21,107 bases of DNA from a virus. The DNA is taken from positions 1-21,107 of IMG/VR virus record IMGVR_UViG_3300023238_000052; one strand, 5' to 3'. The translations under genes and the position numbers were made by a program. The notes under the pieces are model-generated. The model worked only from the letters and a program-made list of their open reading frames with translations, did no database searches and was not told where the DNA came from. Below, piece by piece: positions 1 to 6,983 of the stretch (position 1 is its first letter; each line of letters starts with the position of its first letter).

Positions 1-199
1 GTAGCTCTTTAAGCATAGCTTCCTTGCCATCGTGATGTACGGACTTAAAGGTTACCTTCTTTTTGCCCTGCCACTTGGCACCAAAGCACAGCATTTCGGT
101 AGGCTTGATGATTTGATTAATACCAATGTTCTGATCCCAAAGACCCCAGGTATATACTTGCATAGGAGTTGTTTCAATATCTAGCATTAGAATTTTCAT
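1..199 (-). CDS. DnaQ-like (DEDD / RNase H-fold) 3'-5' exonuclease, partial
   Basis: This gene starts at an ATG at 199 and reads open for 66 codons to the left edge, so only its N-terminus is here. The protein begins MKILMLDIETTP. The hydrophobic strand followed by D-I-E-T is the Exo I motif of the DEDD exonuclease superfamily, supplying two of the four metal-binding acids. It continues with a YTWGLWDQN segment and MLCFGAKWQGKK, which fits the second strand and loop of phage DnaQ/PolB-type exonucleases. Its likely role is proofreading or end trimming during replication or recombination, in the cytoplasm. The start overlaps the upstream stop in an ATGA (196-199), and the purine-rich AGAGAGAG just upstream can serve as a ribosome binding site. 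Exo II and Exo III, which would confirm activity, lie outside the window. The family call is strong; the exact role is inferred. Confidence 0.85.
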   Translation of the reverse strand, partial: MKILMLDIETTPMQVYTWGLWDQNIGINQIIKPTEMLCFGAKWQGKKKVTFKSVHHDGKEAMLKEL

Positions 200-486
200 T
201 TATTGTCTCTCTCTTCTATCAATTGTTCTAGCATGGCCATTTCTATGACCGCTAGTCTTGTTTTTGTTTCTGTTCCTATAACTACTACTATAGCAGGGTC
301 GGCGTTAGACTTCAAGGCATCGGTGACGGCTTTTGCCCAAACATCTTTGTTTAATGTAAAGCTTTTGCCAACCTCTTTAAAATCTATAATAAAGTTAAAC
401 CAGGATGCGTCACCCTTTTTTTGTCCTCTCCCACTGTTCTTTATTAGTTTTGCTCCGATTCTTTTACCCTCAGACTTCTCGCTCAT
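196..486 (-). CDS. Putative PD-(D/E)xK nuclease, possibly Holliday-junction-resolvase-like
   Basis: This 96-aa protein has no membrane segment. Its centre reads SGRGQKKGDA (residues 18-27), then a hydrophobic strand ending IIDFKE (33-38), then SFTL, then W50-A-K52 and a helix with A57. The order G-D26, eight residues, D35-x-K37, then a downstream Ser and a Lys-containing helix matches small PD-(D/E)xK phage nucleases, some of which are annotated as Holliday junction resolvases. This is pattern recognition, not an alignment. It sits in a recombination cluster after RecA and a zinc-finger gene and directly before a DnaQ-like exonuclease, so cutting recombination or replication intermediates is a reasonable role. 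The ATG at 486 has an AGAGGG ribosome binding site six bases upstream. Its start overlaps the zinc-finger gene by 17 bases and its stop overlaps the exonuclease start in an ATGA. Confidence 0.5.
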   Translation of the reverse strand: MSEKSEGKRIGAKLIKNSGRGQKKGDASWFNFIIDFKEVGKSFTLNKDVWAKAVTDALKSNADPAIVVVIGTETKTRLAVIEMAMLEQLIEERDNK

Positions 487-649
487 GGTCTACCCTCTTT
501 TTCCTTGTTTGTAGAGAAACTTTTGTTATGTGCTTGTTCTTACAGATCCAAGTTATATCTTTTGATTCTGGGTAAAAGCGTGAAGAGTGAGACTCTTCTT
601 TGCATTCATGACAAACAAATTTGCCATTATAAACAGAGTATTTAGCCAT
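470..649 (-). CDS. Small zinc-finger protein (59 aa)
   Basis: A short gene fills the space between recA and the nuclease-like gene. It starts at an ATG at 649, inside the last codons of recA (8-base overlap), and stops with TGA at 470-472, 17 bases inside the next gene. The protein starts MAKYSVYNGKFVCHECKEES and later reads WICKNKH. C13-x2-C16 plus C36 and H40 form a likely single zinc site. The tail is basic (TRKKRVDHEREV). Small Cys-rich proteins of this pattern (C-x-x-C, an aromatic/Pro middle, then an L/I-T-W-x-C-x-x-x-H segment) are common in phage replication clusters, but their function is not known to me. DNA or protein binding is plausible. There is no clear ribosome binding site, so translation is probably coupled to recA. 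Coding is supported by the motif and the tight fit to both neighbours. Confidence 0.75.
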   Translation of the reverse strand: MAKYSVYNGKFVCHECKEESHSSRFYPESKDITWICKNKHITKVSLQTRKKRVDHEREV

Positions 650-1655
650 TAAGCTGTTCTACCAATCTCTTTTGAAGATCTTCATCTTCTCTTACCTTTT
701 CTACAAAGGCGTCTCTACCCTGAACCTTTGAGCCATCTTCTAGCTGATACCAGGCACCAGTTCTTTCTACTAGCCCCTTCATTTCAGCGGTATCAACCAG
801 GTCTGCAATTCCATCTACGCCTACCCTGTCACCACGGAAGTAAAAGTCATATTCTCCGGACTGAAATCCTGCCGAAGTCTTAGAAAATTGAAGTTCCCAT
901 CGGATTTTTCTTCCAACCTTTTCTTCAATTAGCTTATCTCCTACAGCAATCTTGCCCTTAAGTGCTTGATTCTCAGATTCAGAGGAGAATAGCTTGATTA
1001 CGGTAGACGAATAAAACTTTGTTGCTTGTCCACCAGAAGGTTGCTGGCTTGTATACATTGCATTAATATTGTTTCTAGACTGAGAGATTAAGACAAACAA
1101 TGTTGGTTTGACCTTGTTGTTAGCATAGTTAATCATCTTCCAGGCGTTGCTAAAGTCTCTAGACTCTGCGCCAATCTGTTTTGTGTTTTCTAGCTGCTTA
1201 AGCTCATCGGTGCCCTTCTCAAAGTAAATTGCAGGTAGAAGTGATGTAATACTATCCACCACAATAATATCTACCCCTGCTTCAATAAAGGCAACACTAA
1301 CGTCTACCATTTCGTTAATTGTTCTGGCTTGTGAGTACAACAATTTTTCTGGGTCTACCCCAAGACGAACTGCCCAGTCTTCTGAATAGGACATCTCTGC
1401 ATCAATCCAGGCGCAGAGCTTCCCCTCTTTCTGTGCCATTGCAATAGTCTGTAGACATATCGAAGATTTTGCACTTGACTTGCTACCCCACACCAAAACC
1501 TGTCTACCATAGGGAAGTCCTCCATCTAAAGCCTTATTAAGTCCAAAGCTTGGGGTGGGCTGGTGACCAATGCTTATGCCCTCTCCATTTGAAACTGTTT
1601 TGCGAATTTTAGGATTAAGCTTAGCAAGAGCCTCTTCTATAGTTACGTTAGTCAA
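642..1655 (-). CDS. RecA-like recombinase
   Basis: This 337-aa protein is close to the length of bacterial RecA (about 350). RecA forms filaments on single-stranded DNA and drives strand exchange in recombination-dependent replication and repair. The core is in the expected order: P-loop at about 57-65, WIDAE (83-87, cf. RecA IDAEHA), Walker B DIIVVDS (129-135), LISQSRNN (189-196, the sensor/L1 area) and PSGGQATKFYSS (206-217, end of loop L2). The P-loop reads GSKSSAKSS: the usual second glycine of GxxxxGK[ST] is alanine, a departure reminiscent of T4 UvsX. No LexA-type partner is visible. The start is TTG at 1655, overlapping the mazG-like stop in a TTGA. An in-frame TAG lies just upstream and no ATG follows for many codons, which supports the TTG, although the ribosome binding site is weak. 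The 3' end overlaps the zinc-finger gene. Confidence 0.93.
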   Translation of the reverse strand: MTNVTIEEALAKLNPKIRKTVSNGEGISIGHQPTPSFGLNKALDGGLPYGRQVLVWGSKSSAKSSICLQTIAMAQKEGKLCAWIDAEMSYSEDWAVRLGVDPEKLLYSQARTINEMVDVSVAFIEAGVDIIVVDSITSLLPAIYFEKGTDELKQLENTKQIGAESRDFSNAWKMINYANNKVKPTLFVLISQSRNNINAMYTSQQPSGGQATKFYSSTVIKLFSSESENQALKGKIAVGDKLIEEKVGRKIRWELQFSKTSAGFQSGEYDFYFRGDRVGVDGIADLVDTAEMKGLVERTGAWYQLEDGSKVQGRDAFVEKVREDEDLQKRLVEQLNG

Positions 1656-1972
1656 AATCTAACACCGTGCCTTTCTGGTCTGGTTTTATTAAAGCTTGTT
1701 TTGTTGTTAAAAGAGGTTGTCAATGACTCTGAGACGTAGCCGCTTCTTTTAAGACCCTCATACAGGTCTAGGGTTCTAATGATTATATCAGCTAGCTCTG
1801 AAACAACTTCTGCGCTACCCTTGTCTTTTCTGATAGCCTCCATGGTTTCTGTAACCTCAGAAACAATCATCATGCATTGTTTTGCTATAAAAATGTCATC
1901 TATATTTCCATCGGGCCAAAACCCCTTTTCTTTTGCTGTCTGGTGAACCAGAGCCGCCTTTTCGTCAAACAT
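1652..1972 (-). CDS. MazG-like nucleotide pyrophosphohydrolase
   Basis: This 106-aa protein is the size of a single-domain MazG-like enzyme. These all-alpha NTP pyrophosphohydrolases cleave NTPs or dNTPs to the monophosphate and pyrophosphate using magnesium held by a four-acid site. The site is visible as E39-V-T-E42 on the first helix and E59-L-A-D62 on the second, followed by IIIRTLDLYEGL. The C-terminal NKTRPERHGVRF is a tail seen in many phage MazG-like proteins. In phage replication clusters such enzymes are thought to clean or shape the nucleotide pool or affect ppGpp; which substrate applies here cannot be read from sequence. The ATG at 1972 has an excellent GGAGG (1979-1983, six-base spacing) and overlaps the polymerase stop by 8 bases. 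The gene is cotranscribed between the polymerase and recA. Confidence 0.88.
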   Translation of the reverse strand: MFDEKAALVHQTAKEKGFWPDGNIDDIFIAKQCMMIVSEVTETMEAIRKDKGSAEVVSELADIIIRTLDLYEGLKRSGYVSESLTTSFNNKTSFNKTRPERHGVRF

Positions 1973-4900
1973 GTATATCCTCCAATATTACTGTCCCGTC
2001 TTTTGTTTTTCCGAAAGAAAACTTGTAAGCATTTCCTTCCTGAATCTTCATATATGCTTTAGCAAATGTTGTTGGAAAGACAATCACAGAATGAAAGTCT
2101 CTACTCGTATCTGCTAAAGTTAGTGTTGCCATTTTTTTACCAGCCTTGGTTATTCTAGGTCTAAAAGAAACTACAAACATCTCTTCGTCTTTGTATGGCA
2201 ACATCTTGTAGTTTAAGAATCTTATAAGCGAATCATTAGACTTTTGTGCTTCGTCTGCTGGTATTGCTGTTACGATTCTATTGTCGCTAGCAAGAAGAAT
2301 GTACGTTTTGCCAGTTTCAATCTCTGTTTGCTCTTCATCAAAGATCCCCACGGAGCCAGTCTTGTCCAAGATCTCTACACGAGACCAACCCTTGCCTCTT
2401 TTTATAGTTTTTACCATACCCATCATTAAGAACGAACCACGCTCCTCAAACTCACAAACATCACTAATAAAAGCATGATAGTGCGAAGGTACTGTAATGT
2501 TAAACTCAGGTAGGTTTAGGTACTCGTACAGGCTTTCCCTAATCTTGTCGTCGTCCCTCGGATTATCTTCAAATGTTGCAGCCCCAACAAGTCTTAGTGC
2601 GCTGAGAGCTCTAGTGTTTACACCATTACCCTTAGTGTTTGAAAACTCTTCTAGCTGAGCATAAGATCCAAAGGGCCTTGAGGATATATACTTTGAGGCA
2701 ATGTTGTCTGAAATAAATTTAATTGAAGAAAGCCCAAACCTAATCCCCTTACCTTCAATCTTAAAGTCTGCATCAGAGTCGTTTACGTGGGGCAGTCGAA
2801 TAGGAATCCCCATACGCTTAGCCTCAATCAAGTACTCAGTCCTAGCATCTTTGTCCTTCTCATTCTTTAGCATGGCAAACATAAACTCTAGTGGATAGTA
2901 ATACTTCAACCATGCCGTCCAATAAGATAGCGTAGAGTATGCAACAGCATGTGACTTGTTAAATGAATATCCAGCGTGTGCCTCAAAGTCGTGCCAGAGA
3001 TCTTTGGCTACATTCGGAGAGACGTGTCTTGATGCACCAGTAACAAACATATTCTTAAACACATCAAACTCTTTAGCATCTTTCTTCTTACCGATAATCT
3101 TACGTACCTTGTCGGCATCAGTCATTGACATTCCGGCTAGATTAACACAAGCCTGCATGACCTGCTCCTGATAAAGAACACATCCATAGGTTTCTGCTGT
3201 ATAGCCTTTCATGATTTCGTGAGTAAAAGTAATTTTTTGTTTTCCGTGCTTGCGAGCAATGTAATCTTTACCAATAGTATTCATGGCACCAGGTCTAACC
3301 AAAGCGTTAGAAGCGGCAAGCTCTGCAAAGTTTTTTACGCCCATCCTAATTAGTAGATTTGTGTATGGAGTGGCTTCACATTGAAACACACCCTTCGTAT
3401 AACCATTAGAAAGCATTTCATAAACCTTGTCATCTTCCATATCAATGGTATAAAGATCAAGGTCTTTTTTGTGTCTTTCTTTAATAATATTAGTAGTGTC
3501 TTTAATTACGCTGAGTGTTTTAAGACCTAGAGCGTCTATCTTGATGAGGCCAATTCTTTCTGCCTCCTCCATGTCCACCGCCACAACAGGAATTCGCTCT
3601 TTGTTCCCTGGAGAGGTCCTAGTCTCCATTGGAGCATATCTAAAGATTGGGTTCTTGCTAGTAACAACTCCGGCTGCGTGAATTCCCGTTCCACGAATAC
3701 GACCACGCAACTGTTCCCCGTACTTTTCAATTTCTGGGTACTTCTCTCTAAACCAAAGTGTTTGCTTAGACATACAATATTCGTCCCATGTATCTACAAG
3801 CTTAAGAACTTTGTTTACGTCTGTCAGTGGCACGTGAAGCACTCTGGCAATGTCTCTGACGACACCCTTGTCTTTAAACTGAAGGAACGTTGCAATAGAG
3901 GCAACGTGTTTGTACTGTCTAACTAAATAGTCTTTGACCTCCTCACGACGTGTATCCTGGATGTCAGTGTCGATGTCTGGGAAATCGTTTCGTTCTGGGT
4001 TAATAAAACGAAAGAACAGCAATCCATGCTCGATGGGATCTACGTCTGTAATGCCCAAAGCATAGCAAAGCAAGGACCCAGCGGCAGAACCTCGACCTGG
4101 CCCAACCATGATTCCTTCCTTCTTTGCCCAAGAAATCATAGAGCGAACAACTAGGAAGTATGGACCAAAATTTTTGTTAGAAATAACCTCTAGCTCTTCT
4201 GCTAAACGATCTAAATACTCCTGATTCTTGTCGAGTCCACGAGCAGCCAACCCCTCCAGGGCAAGAATATTAAGCTCTTTGTCTGGCTCCTTGTACTGTA
4301 CTGGAAGGAGATCTAGGTGGTCTTGAATTTCATAGTCAGAAACCTTGTCCGATATCTCTCTAGTGCTTTCGTACATGTCTTCTCGATCAATACCCTGGGC
4401 GTTCATCGCTAAGCGCATCTCTTCGTCTGACATAAGATGGATATCAAACTTTGAAAAAGTTATCTGGCGTTCGCCATAAAGGTAGTTTAACCTATCATTT
4501 AAGTTCTCATACTTTTTAGACTTTTCAAAGGTGGAATCTTTCTGAACCTTATTACTATAAGTGTTAAGAATAAGTTTTAGCTCTTGAATATCTTTTTGTC
4601 CTACGTGTGCGTGGTGACAATCTGGGGTGACCACTGGCTTTACCCCGAACTCGTCTGCCAAGGCCAACAGCTGATGGTTGATCTCCGCAGGGTTGTGAGG
4701 CATGACCTCAATATAGTAATCGTCACCGAAGACATTCTTGTGCCATTCAATCTGTTGCTTTGCTGCTGCTAGCTCTCCAGACTCAATAGCTTTTGCTACG
4801 GTACCACTAAGGCACCCAGAAGTAACAATGATTCCTTCTTTGTACTTTTCAAGTACTTCATAGTCGATCCTGGGCTTTTTGTAATAGCCTTCTGTCCAGC

Positions 4901-5264
4901 CTATTTCGTTTAGCCTGTTGAGGTTTTCTAGCCCCGTTTTGCTCTTTGCAAGTAAAACTATGTGGTTATAGACAAGATCTAAAGGGCCTTCCCTGCTACC
5001 CCGATCTCTTTGGTCAAACCTATCACTAGTGATATAAGCCTCTACGCCAAGAATTGGTTTAATGTTTTTTGCCTTTGCAGCACGATAAAATTCACGATGA
5101 CCAGAAAGGGAGCCGTGATCAGTAATCGCTATGGCATCCATCTCCAAGTCTGCGGCTCTATCGATATACTCTTCTGGTTTGGCAATGCCGTCAAATAACG
5201 AGAAGTGAGAATGTACGTGAAGGGCTACATAAGGTTTTGATGTTTTACTAATTGAGCTACCCAC
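1965..5264 (-). CDS. dnaE: DNA polymerase III alpha subunit (DnaE-like, PHP domain)
   Basis: This is a C-family replicative polymerase of 1099 aa, slightly shorter than E. coli DnaE (1160). The N-terminal PHP domain (about 11-300) keeps what look like all nine metal ligands: H16, H18, D25, H50 (ITDHG), E75 (GVEAY), H101, C151 (SGCLSG), and D215/H217. Degenerate PHP domains such as that of E. coli have lost several, so this one may proofread. The palm has GPGRGSAAGS (388-397), PDIDTD (429-434, two catalytic Asp) and KIDALGLKTL (575-584, third catalytic Asp). Tau/finger segments, a helix-hairpin-helix-like region (about 865-900) and one or two C-terminal OB folds (about 940-1000 and 1028-1099) follow. 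The start is GTG at 5264, with AGGAG (5273-5277) eight bases upstream. A large hairpin lies between it and the SSB gene. No clamp-binding motif could be assigned with confidence. Confidence 0.96.
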   Translation of the reverse strand: MGSSISKTSKPYVALHVHSHFSLFDGIAKPEEYIDRAADLEMDAIAITDHGSLSGHREFYRAAKAKNIKPILGVEAYITSDRFDQRDRGSREGPLDLVYNHIVLLAKSKTGLENLNRLNEIGWTEGYYKKPRIDYEVLEKYKEGIIVTSGCLSGTVAKAIESGELAAAKQQIEWHKNVFGDDYYIEVMPHNPAEINHQLLALADEFGVKPVVTPDCHHAHVGQKDIQELKLILNTYSNKVQKDSTFEKSKKYENLNDRLNYLYGERQITFSKFDIHLMSDEEMRLAMNAQGIDREDMYESTREISDKVSDYEIQDHLDLLPVQYKEPDKELNILALEGLAARGLDKNQEYLDRLAEELEVISNKNFGPYFLVVRSMISWAKKEGIMVGPGRGSAAGSLLCYALGITDVDPIEHGLLFFRFINPERNDFPDIDTDIQDTRREEVKDYLVRQYKHVASIATFLQFKDKGVVRDIARVLHVPLTDVNKVLKLVDTWDEYCMSKQTLWFREKYPEIEKYGEQLRGRIRGTGIHAAGVVTSKNPIFRYAPMETRTSPGNKERIPVVAVDMEEAERIGLIKIDALGLKTLSVIKDTTNIIKERHKKDLDLYTIDMEDDKVYEMLSNGYTKGVFQCEATPYTNLLIRMGVKNFAELAASNALVRPGAMNTIGKDYIARKHGKQKITFTHEIMKGYTAETYGCVLYQEQVMQACVNLAGMSMTDADKVRKIIGKKKDAKEFDVFKNMFVTGASRHVSPNVAKDLWHDFEAHAGYSFNKSHAVAYSTLSYWTAWLKYYYPLEFMFAMLKNEKDKDARTEYLIEAKRMGIPIRLPHVNDSDADFKIEGKGIRFGLSSIKFISDNIASKYISSRPFGSYAQLEEFSNTKGNGVNTRALSALRLVGAATFEDNPRDDDKIRESLYEYLNLPEFNITVPSHYHAFISDVCEFEERGSFLMMGMVKTIKRGKGWSRVEILDKTGSVGIFDEEQTEIETGKTYILLASDNRIVTAIPADEAQKSNDSLIRFLNYKMLPYKDEEMFVVSFRPRITKAGKKMATLTLADTSRDFHSVIVFPTTFAKAYMKIQEGNAYKFSFGKTKDGTVILEDIHV

Positions 5265-5272
5265 TCTTTAAA

Positions 5273-5277
5273 CTCCT
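5273..5277 (-). promoter_or_regulatory. Ribosome binding site fixing the DnaE GTG start
   Basis: The minus strand reads AGGAG eight bases before the GTG at 5264. There is no ATG option near the N-terminus of the PHP domain, so this site decides the start. It lies only nine bases downstream of the 3' arm of the hairpin at 5287-5322, so folding there could influence access to it. Confidence 0.75.
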
Positions 5278-5286
5278 ATAATGTGG

Positions 5287-5322
5287 TGTAGGTGAGAGCG
5301 ACAAAAGGCGCCCCCACCTACA
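5287..5322 (-). terminator. Strong intergenic hairpin, attenuator- or terminator-like
   Basis: In the 72-base gap between the SSB stop and the polymerase start, the minus strand reads TGTAGGTGGGGGCG, an eight-base loop CCTTTTGT, then CGCTCTCACCTACA. The outer eight pairs are perfect Watson-Crick; the inner six pair with two G-U wobbles, giving a 14-pair stem. No U-run follows on the minus strand (next bases CCACATTATAGG), so it is not a classic intrinsic terminator. Hairpins without U-tracts are proposed to work in actinobacteria. Alternatives are a partial terminator that lowers polymerase relative to SSB, an RNA-stability element protecting the SSB message, or a protein-binding site. The structure is seen; the role is inferred. 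Confidence 0.5.
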
Positions 5323-5336
5323 ACTATTTCTTTTAG

Positions 5337-5993
5337 TTACCAATCCACATTTGTGGATGAGGTAATGGATGGAGTGTCAAAGCCCAAGTAATAGGCTTCT
5401 TGCTCTGCGTATGGCACATGGCTTAGGGCGACGTCCAAGTCGTATGGCTTGACGTCTTTCCATTCGTGCGGCTCGCTATCTGGAGAACCAGGAATTAGGG
5501 TATAGCTTGTTTCAGTTCCCTGACCATTTCGCTTAAGCTTAAAGATAAGGTTTGAAATGCTTCCAGTTTCGAGAGCATAGTCACGAATTGTGTTGAAGGC
5601 TGACTGCTTTCCAACCCCCATGGACCAGATTGCAGCATAAGGCTCTTCAATTCCATCGTCAACGAAAACGTTGCAATAAAAACGAAGCCGTCCGTTCCAA
5701 CCAGCTTTTGGATCTTTGCGGTGCATTTCTTCTGCCCAGTCGCGACCCTCTACGTCCATGGTGTCTACGGCTTTACGGCGGTAGTCCTTTGGATTGGTGT
5801 GCTCTTTAACAACAAGTGAGAGCCCACGTTCTGCGCTATAGTTTGCTGAATCTTCGTCCAGCTCTTCCATAAAGCGAATCTTTACAGATTGTCCGTCTGC
5901 AAGCTTGAGCCAACGTACACGCGGCTTATCGCTATCATATTTTGGCTTATCAAGTAGTGCGTTGATATTTTTAAGCCCTTTTACTACACTCAT
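5337..5993 (-). CDS. gp32-like single-stranded DNA-binding protein
   Basis: This 218-aa protein is recognised as the SSB used by phages with this type of replisome. Near the N-terminus VRWLKLADGQSVKIRFMEEL (26-45) has the W-L-x-L-x-DGQ-x-VKIRF pattern of gp32-like OB-fold proteins. FKLKRNGQGTETSYTLIPG (151-169) matches the K-R-x-G-x-G-x-x-T-x-Y-x-L-x-P segment typical of the end of the fold. Only one cysteine (C107) is present, so the zinc site of T4 gp32 is missing. The last residues (TSSTNVDW) are only weakly acidic, unlike many SSB tails. It would coat single strands at the fork and recruit partners. It lies between primase and polymerase. The ATG at 5993 has AAGGAG (5999-6004) with a five-base spacing, the best site among the replication genes, consistent with high expression. 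Confidence 0.82.
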   Translation of the reverse strand: MSVVKGLKNINALLDKPKYDSDKPRVRWLKLADGQSVKIRFMEELDEDSANYSAERGLSLVVKEHTNPKDYRRKAVDTMDVEGRDWAEEMHRKDPKAGWNGRLRFYCNVFVDDGIEEPYAAIWSMGVGKQSAFNTIRDYALETGSISNLIFKLKRNGQGTETSYTLIPGSPDSEPHEWKDVKPYDLDVALSHVPYAEQEAYYLGFDTPSITSSTNVDW

Positions 5994-6038
5994 ATTTGCT
6001 CCTTATATTTTGTTTATACTTTATTAATAGTGTGTATT

Positions 6039-6983
6039 TTATTTTAGTATTGATGAAATGGAATCCGAGAAGTCAAAGCTTAGTGCCCTGATGTCTTCAT
6101 CTTCCATATCGCCAATATCTTTATATTTTTTATCTAATGATAAGACAGAAACACGATATCCAAGCTTCTCTTGAAGTCTGTTTGCCATGTTTCCTCCCGC
6201 CTCATCATTGTCTGCAATGACAATTATATCATTGAAGTATTTTTTTAGCAAGTCCACTTGAAAATTAGATACGTTTGACCCCAGGCTTGCCACCGCTGAC
6301 AAGCCACATTGGTCTAGCCTAATTGCATCAAATGATGACTCAACTACATAAACATTACGAGAAGACTTTACCCTATGTAAATTAAATAAGGTTTTGCCTT
6401 TGGGTAGTTTTGGTGTGTTTTTAAAATCTTTACCCTCAATAGATCTACCAACAAAGCCTACCAGGAGTCCGTCGGGGGCGTGCACAGGAATTGTAACCAT
6501 GTCCTGATTCTCAGAGTATCCGAGAGAAAATTTTCTTACAGATGCCTCTGTAATCTTCCGACCTGAGTAGTATGTCTTTGCTCTAGGAGACTCTAGGGCG
6601 TTGCCTGCGAGCCTTTTAACCTGTACCTCATCATACTGGACGTAGAGAGGCTTCTCGACAAGTTTTTGATTAATTTCTGATTCAAGATTAGTAGCCGTCT
6701 CTTTGCTTTTAATAAATCTAGCAGCTTCAAAGTATGTCCTGTTGGTTTGCTGCATTACAAACTCTGTGAGATCAGTAAAGTGGTGACAGGAAAAACAGAA
6801 AAACATTCCTGTGGCCTTGTCAACTTCTCCGGCTGGAGTTCTGTGATTGCCATGATACGGACAAAAAATAATATAGTGAGAGTCTACTTCTGACTGAACA
6901 TCTATACCACTCCCCGTGAGGATTCTTTGGACTTGTTCTGCTGAATAGGAACGACGATCGTCTCGTTTACCCCGAAAATCCAT
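6039..6983 (-). CDS. DnaG-like DNA primase (CHC2 zinc finger plus Toprim)
   Basis: This 314-aa primase is about half the length of bacterial DnaG. It has a CHC2 zinc-binding domain with C41-x2-H44 and C63-x2-C66 (CPYH and CFSC), then a linker and an RNA-polymerase core containing NTPKLPKGKTLFNLHR (189-204), the substrate-binding strand region of DnaG. The Toprim motifs follow: VVESSFDA (213-220, with E215 and D219; the usual EG is ES), IADNDEAG (256-263) and DIGDMED (289-295). DnaG's C-terminal helicase-binding domain is absent, so contact with the helicase must occur differently. It makes RNA primers for lagging-strand synthesis. The ATG at 6983 is fixed by AAGGAAG (6989-6995) five bases upstream. 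That puts its first 27 codons inside the previous gene in another frame. It is followed after 45 bases by the SSB gene. Confidence 0.93.
   Translation of the reverse strand: MDFRGKRDDRRSYSAEQVQRILTGSGIDVQSEVDSHYIIFCPYHGNHRTPAGEVDKATGMFFCFSCHHFTDLTEFVMQQTNRTYFEAARFIKSKETATNLESEINQKLVEKPLYVQYDEVQVKRLAGNALESPRAKTYYSGRKITEASVRKFSLGYSENQDMVTIPVHAPDGLLVGFVGRSIEGKDFKNTPKLPKGKTLFNLHRVKSSRNVYVVESSFDAIRLDQCGLSAVASLGSNVSNFQVDLLKKYFNDIIVIADNDEAGGNMANRLQEKLGYRVSVLSLDKKYKDIGDMEDEDIRALSFDFSDSISSILK

Noticed and set aside
203-514. 103-codon open frame on the plus strand
   Set aside because: It is a mirror of the 96-aa nuclease-like gene, which has a good ribosome binding site, overlaps coding neighbours and shows motifs. 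The plus-strand product is Ser/Leu-rich and unstructured.
2641-2657. QLEEF near residue 870 of the polymerase as a beta-clamp-binding motif
   Set aside because: It falls in the helix-hairpin-helix region where DnaE proteins usually have a similar S-L-x-D-F helix, so the match to QLxLF is probably coincidental.
5287-5334. Plus-strand intrinsic terminator formed by the hairpin and its T-rich flank
   Set aside because: All supported genes are on the minus strand, so there is no plus-strand transcript for it to end; I kept the hairpin as a feature of the minus-strand operon.
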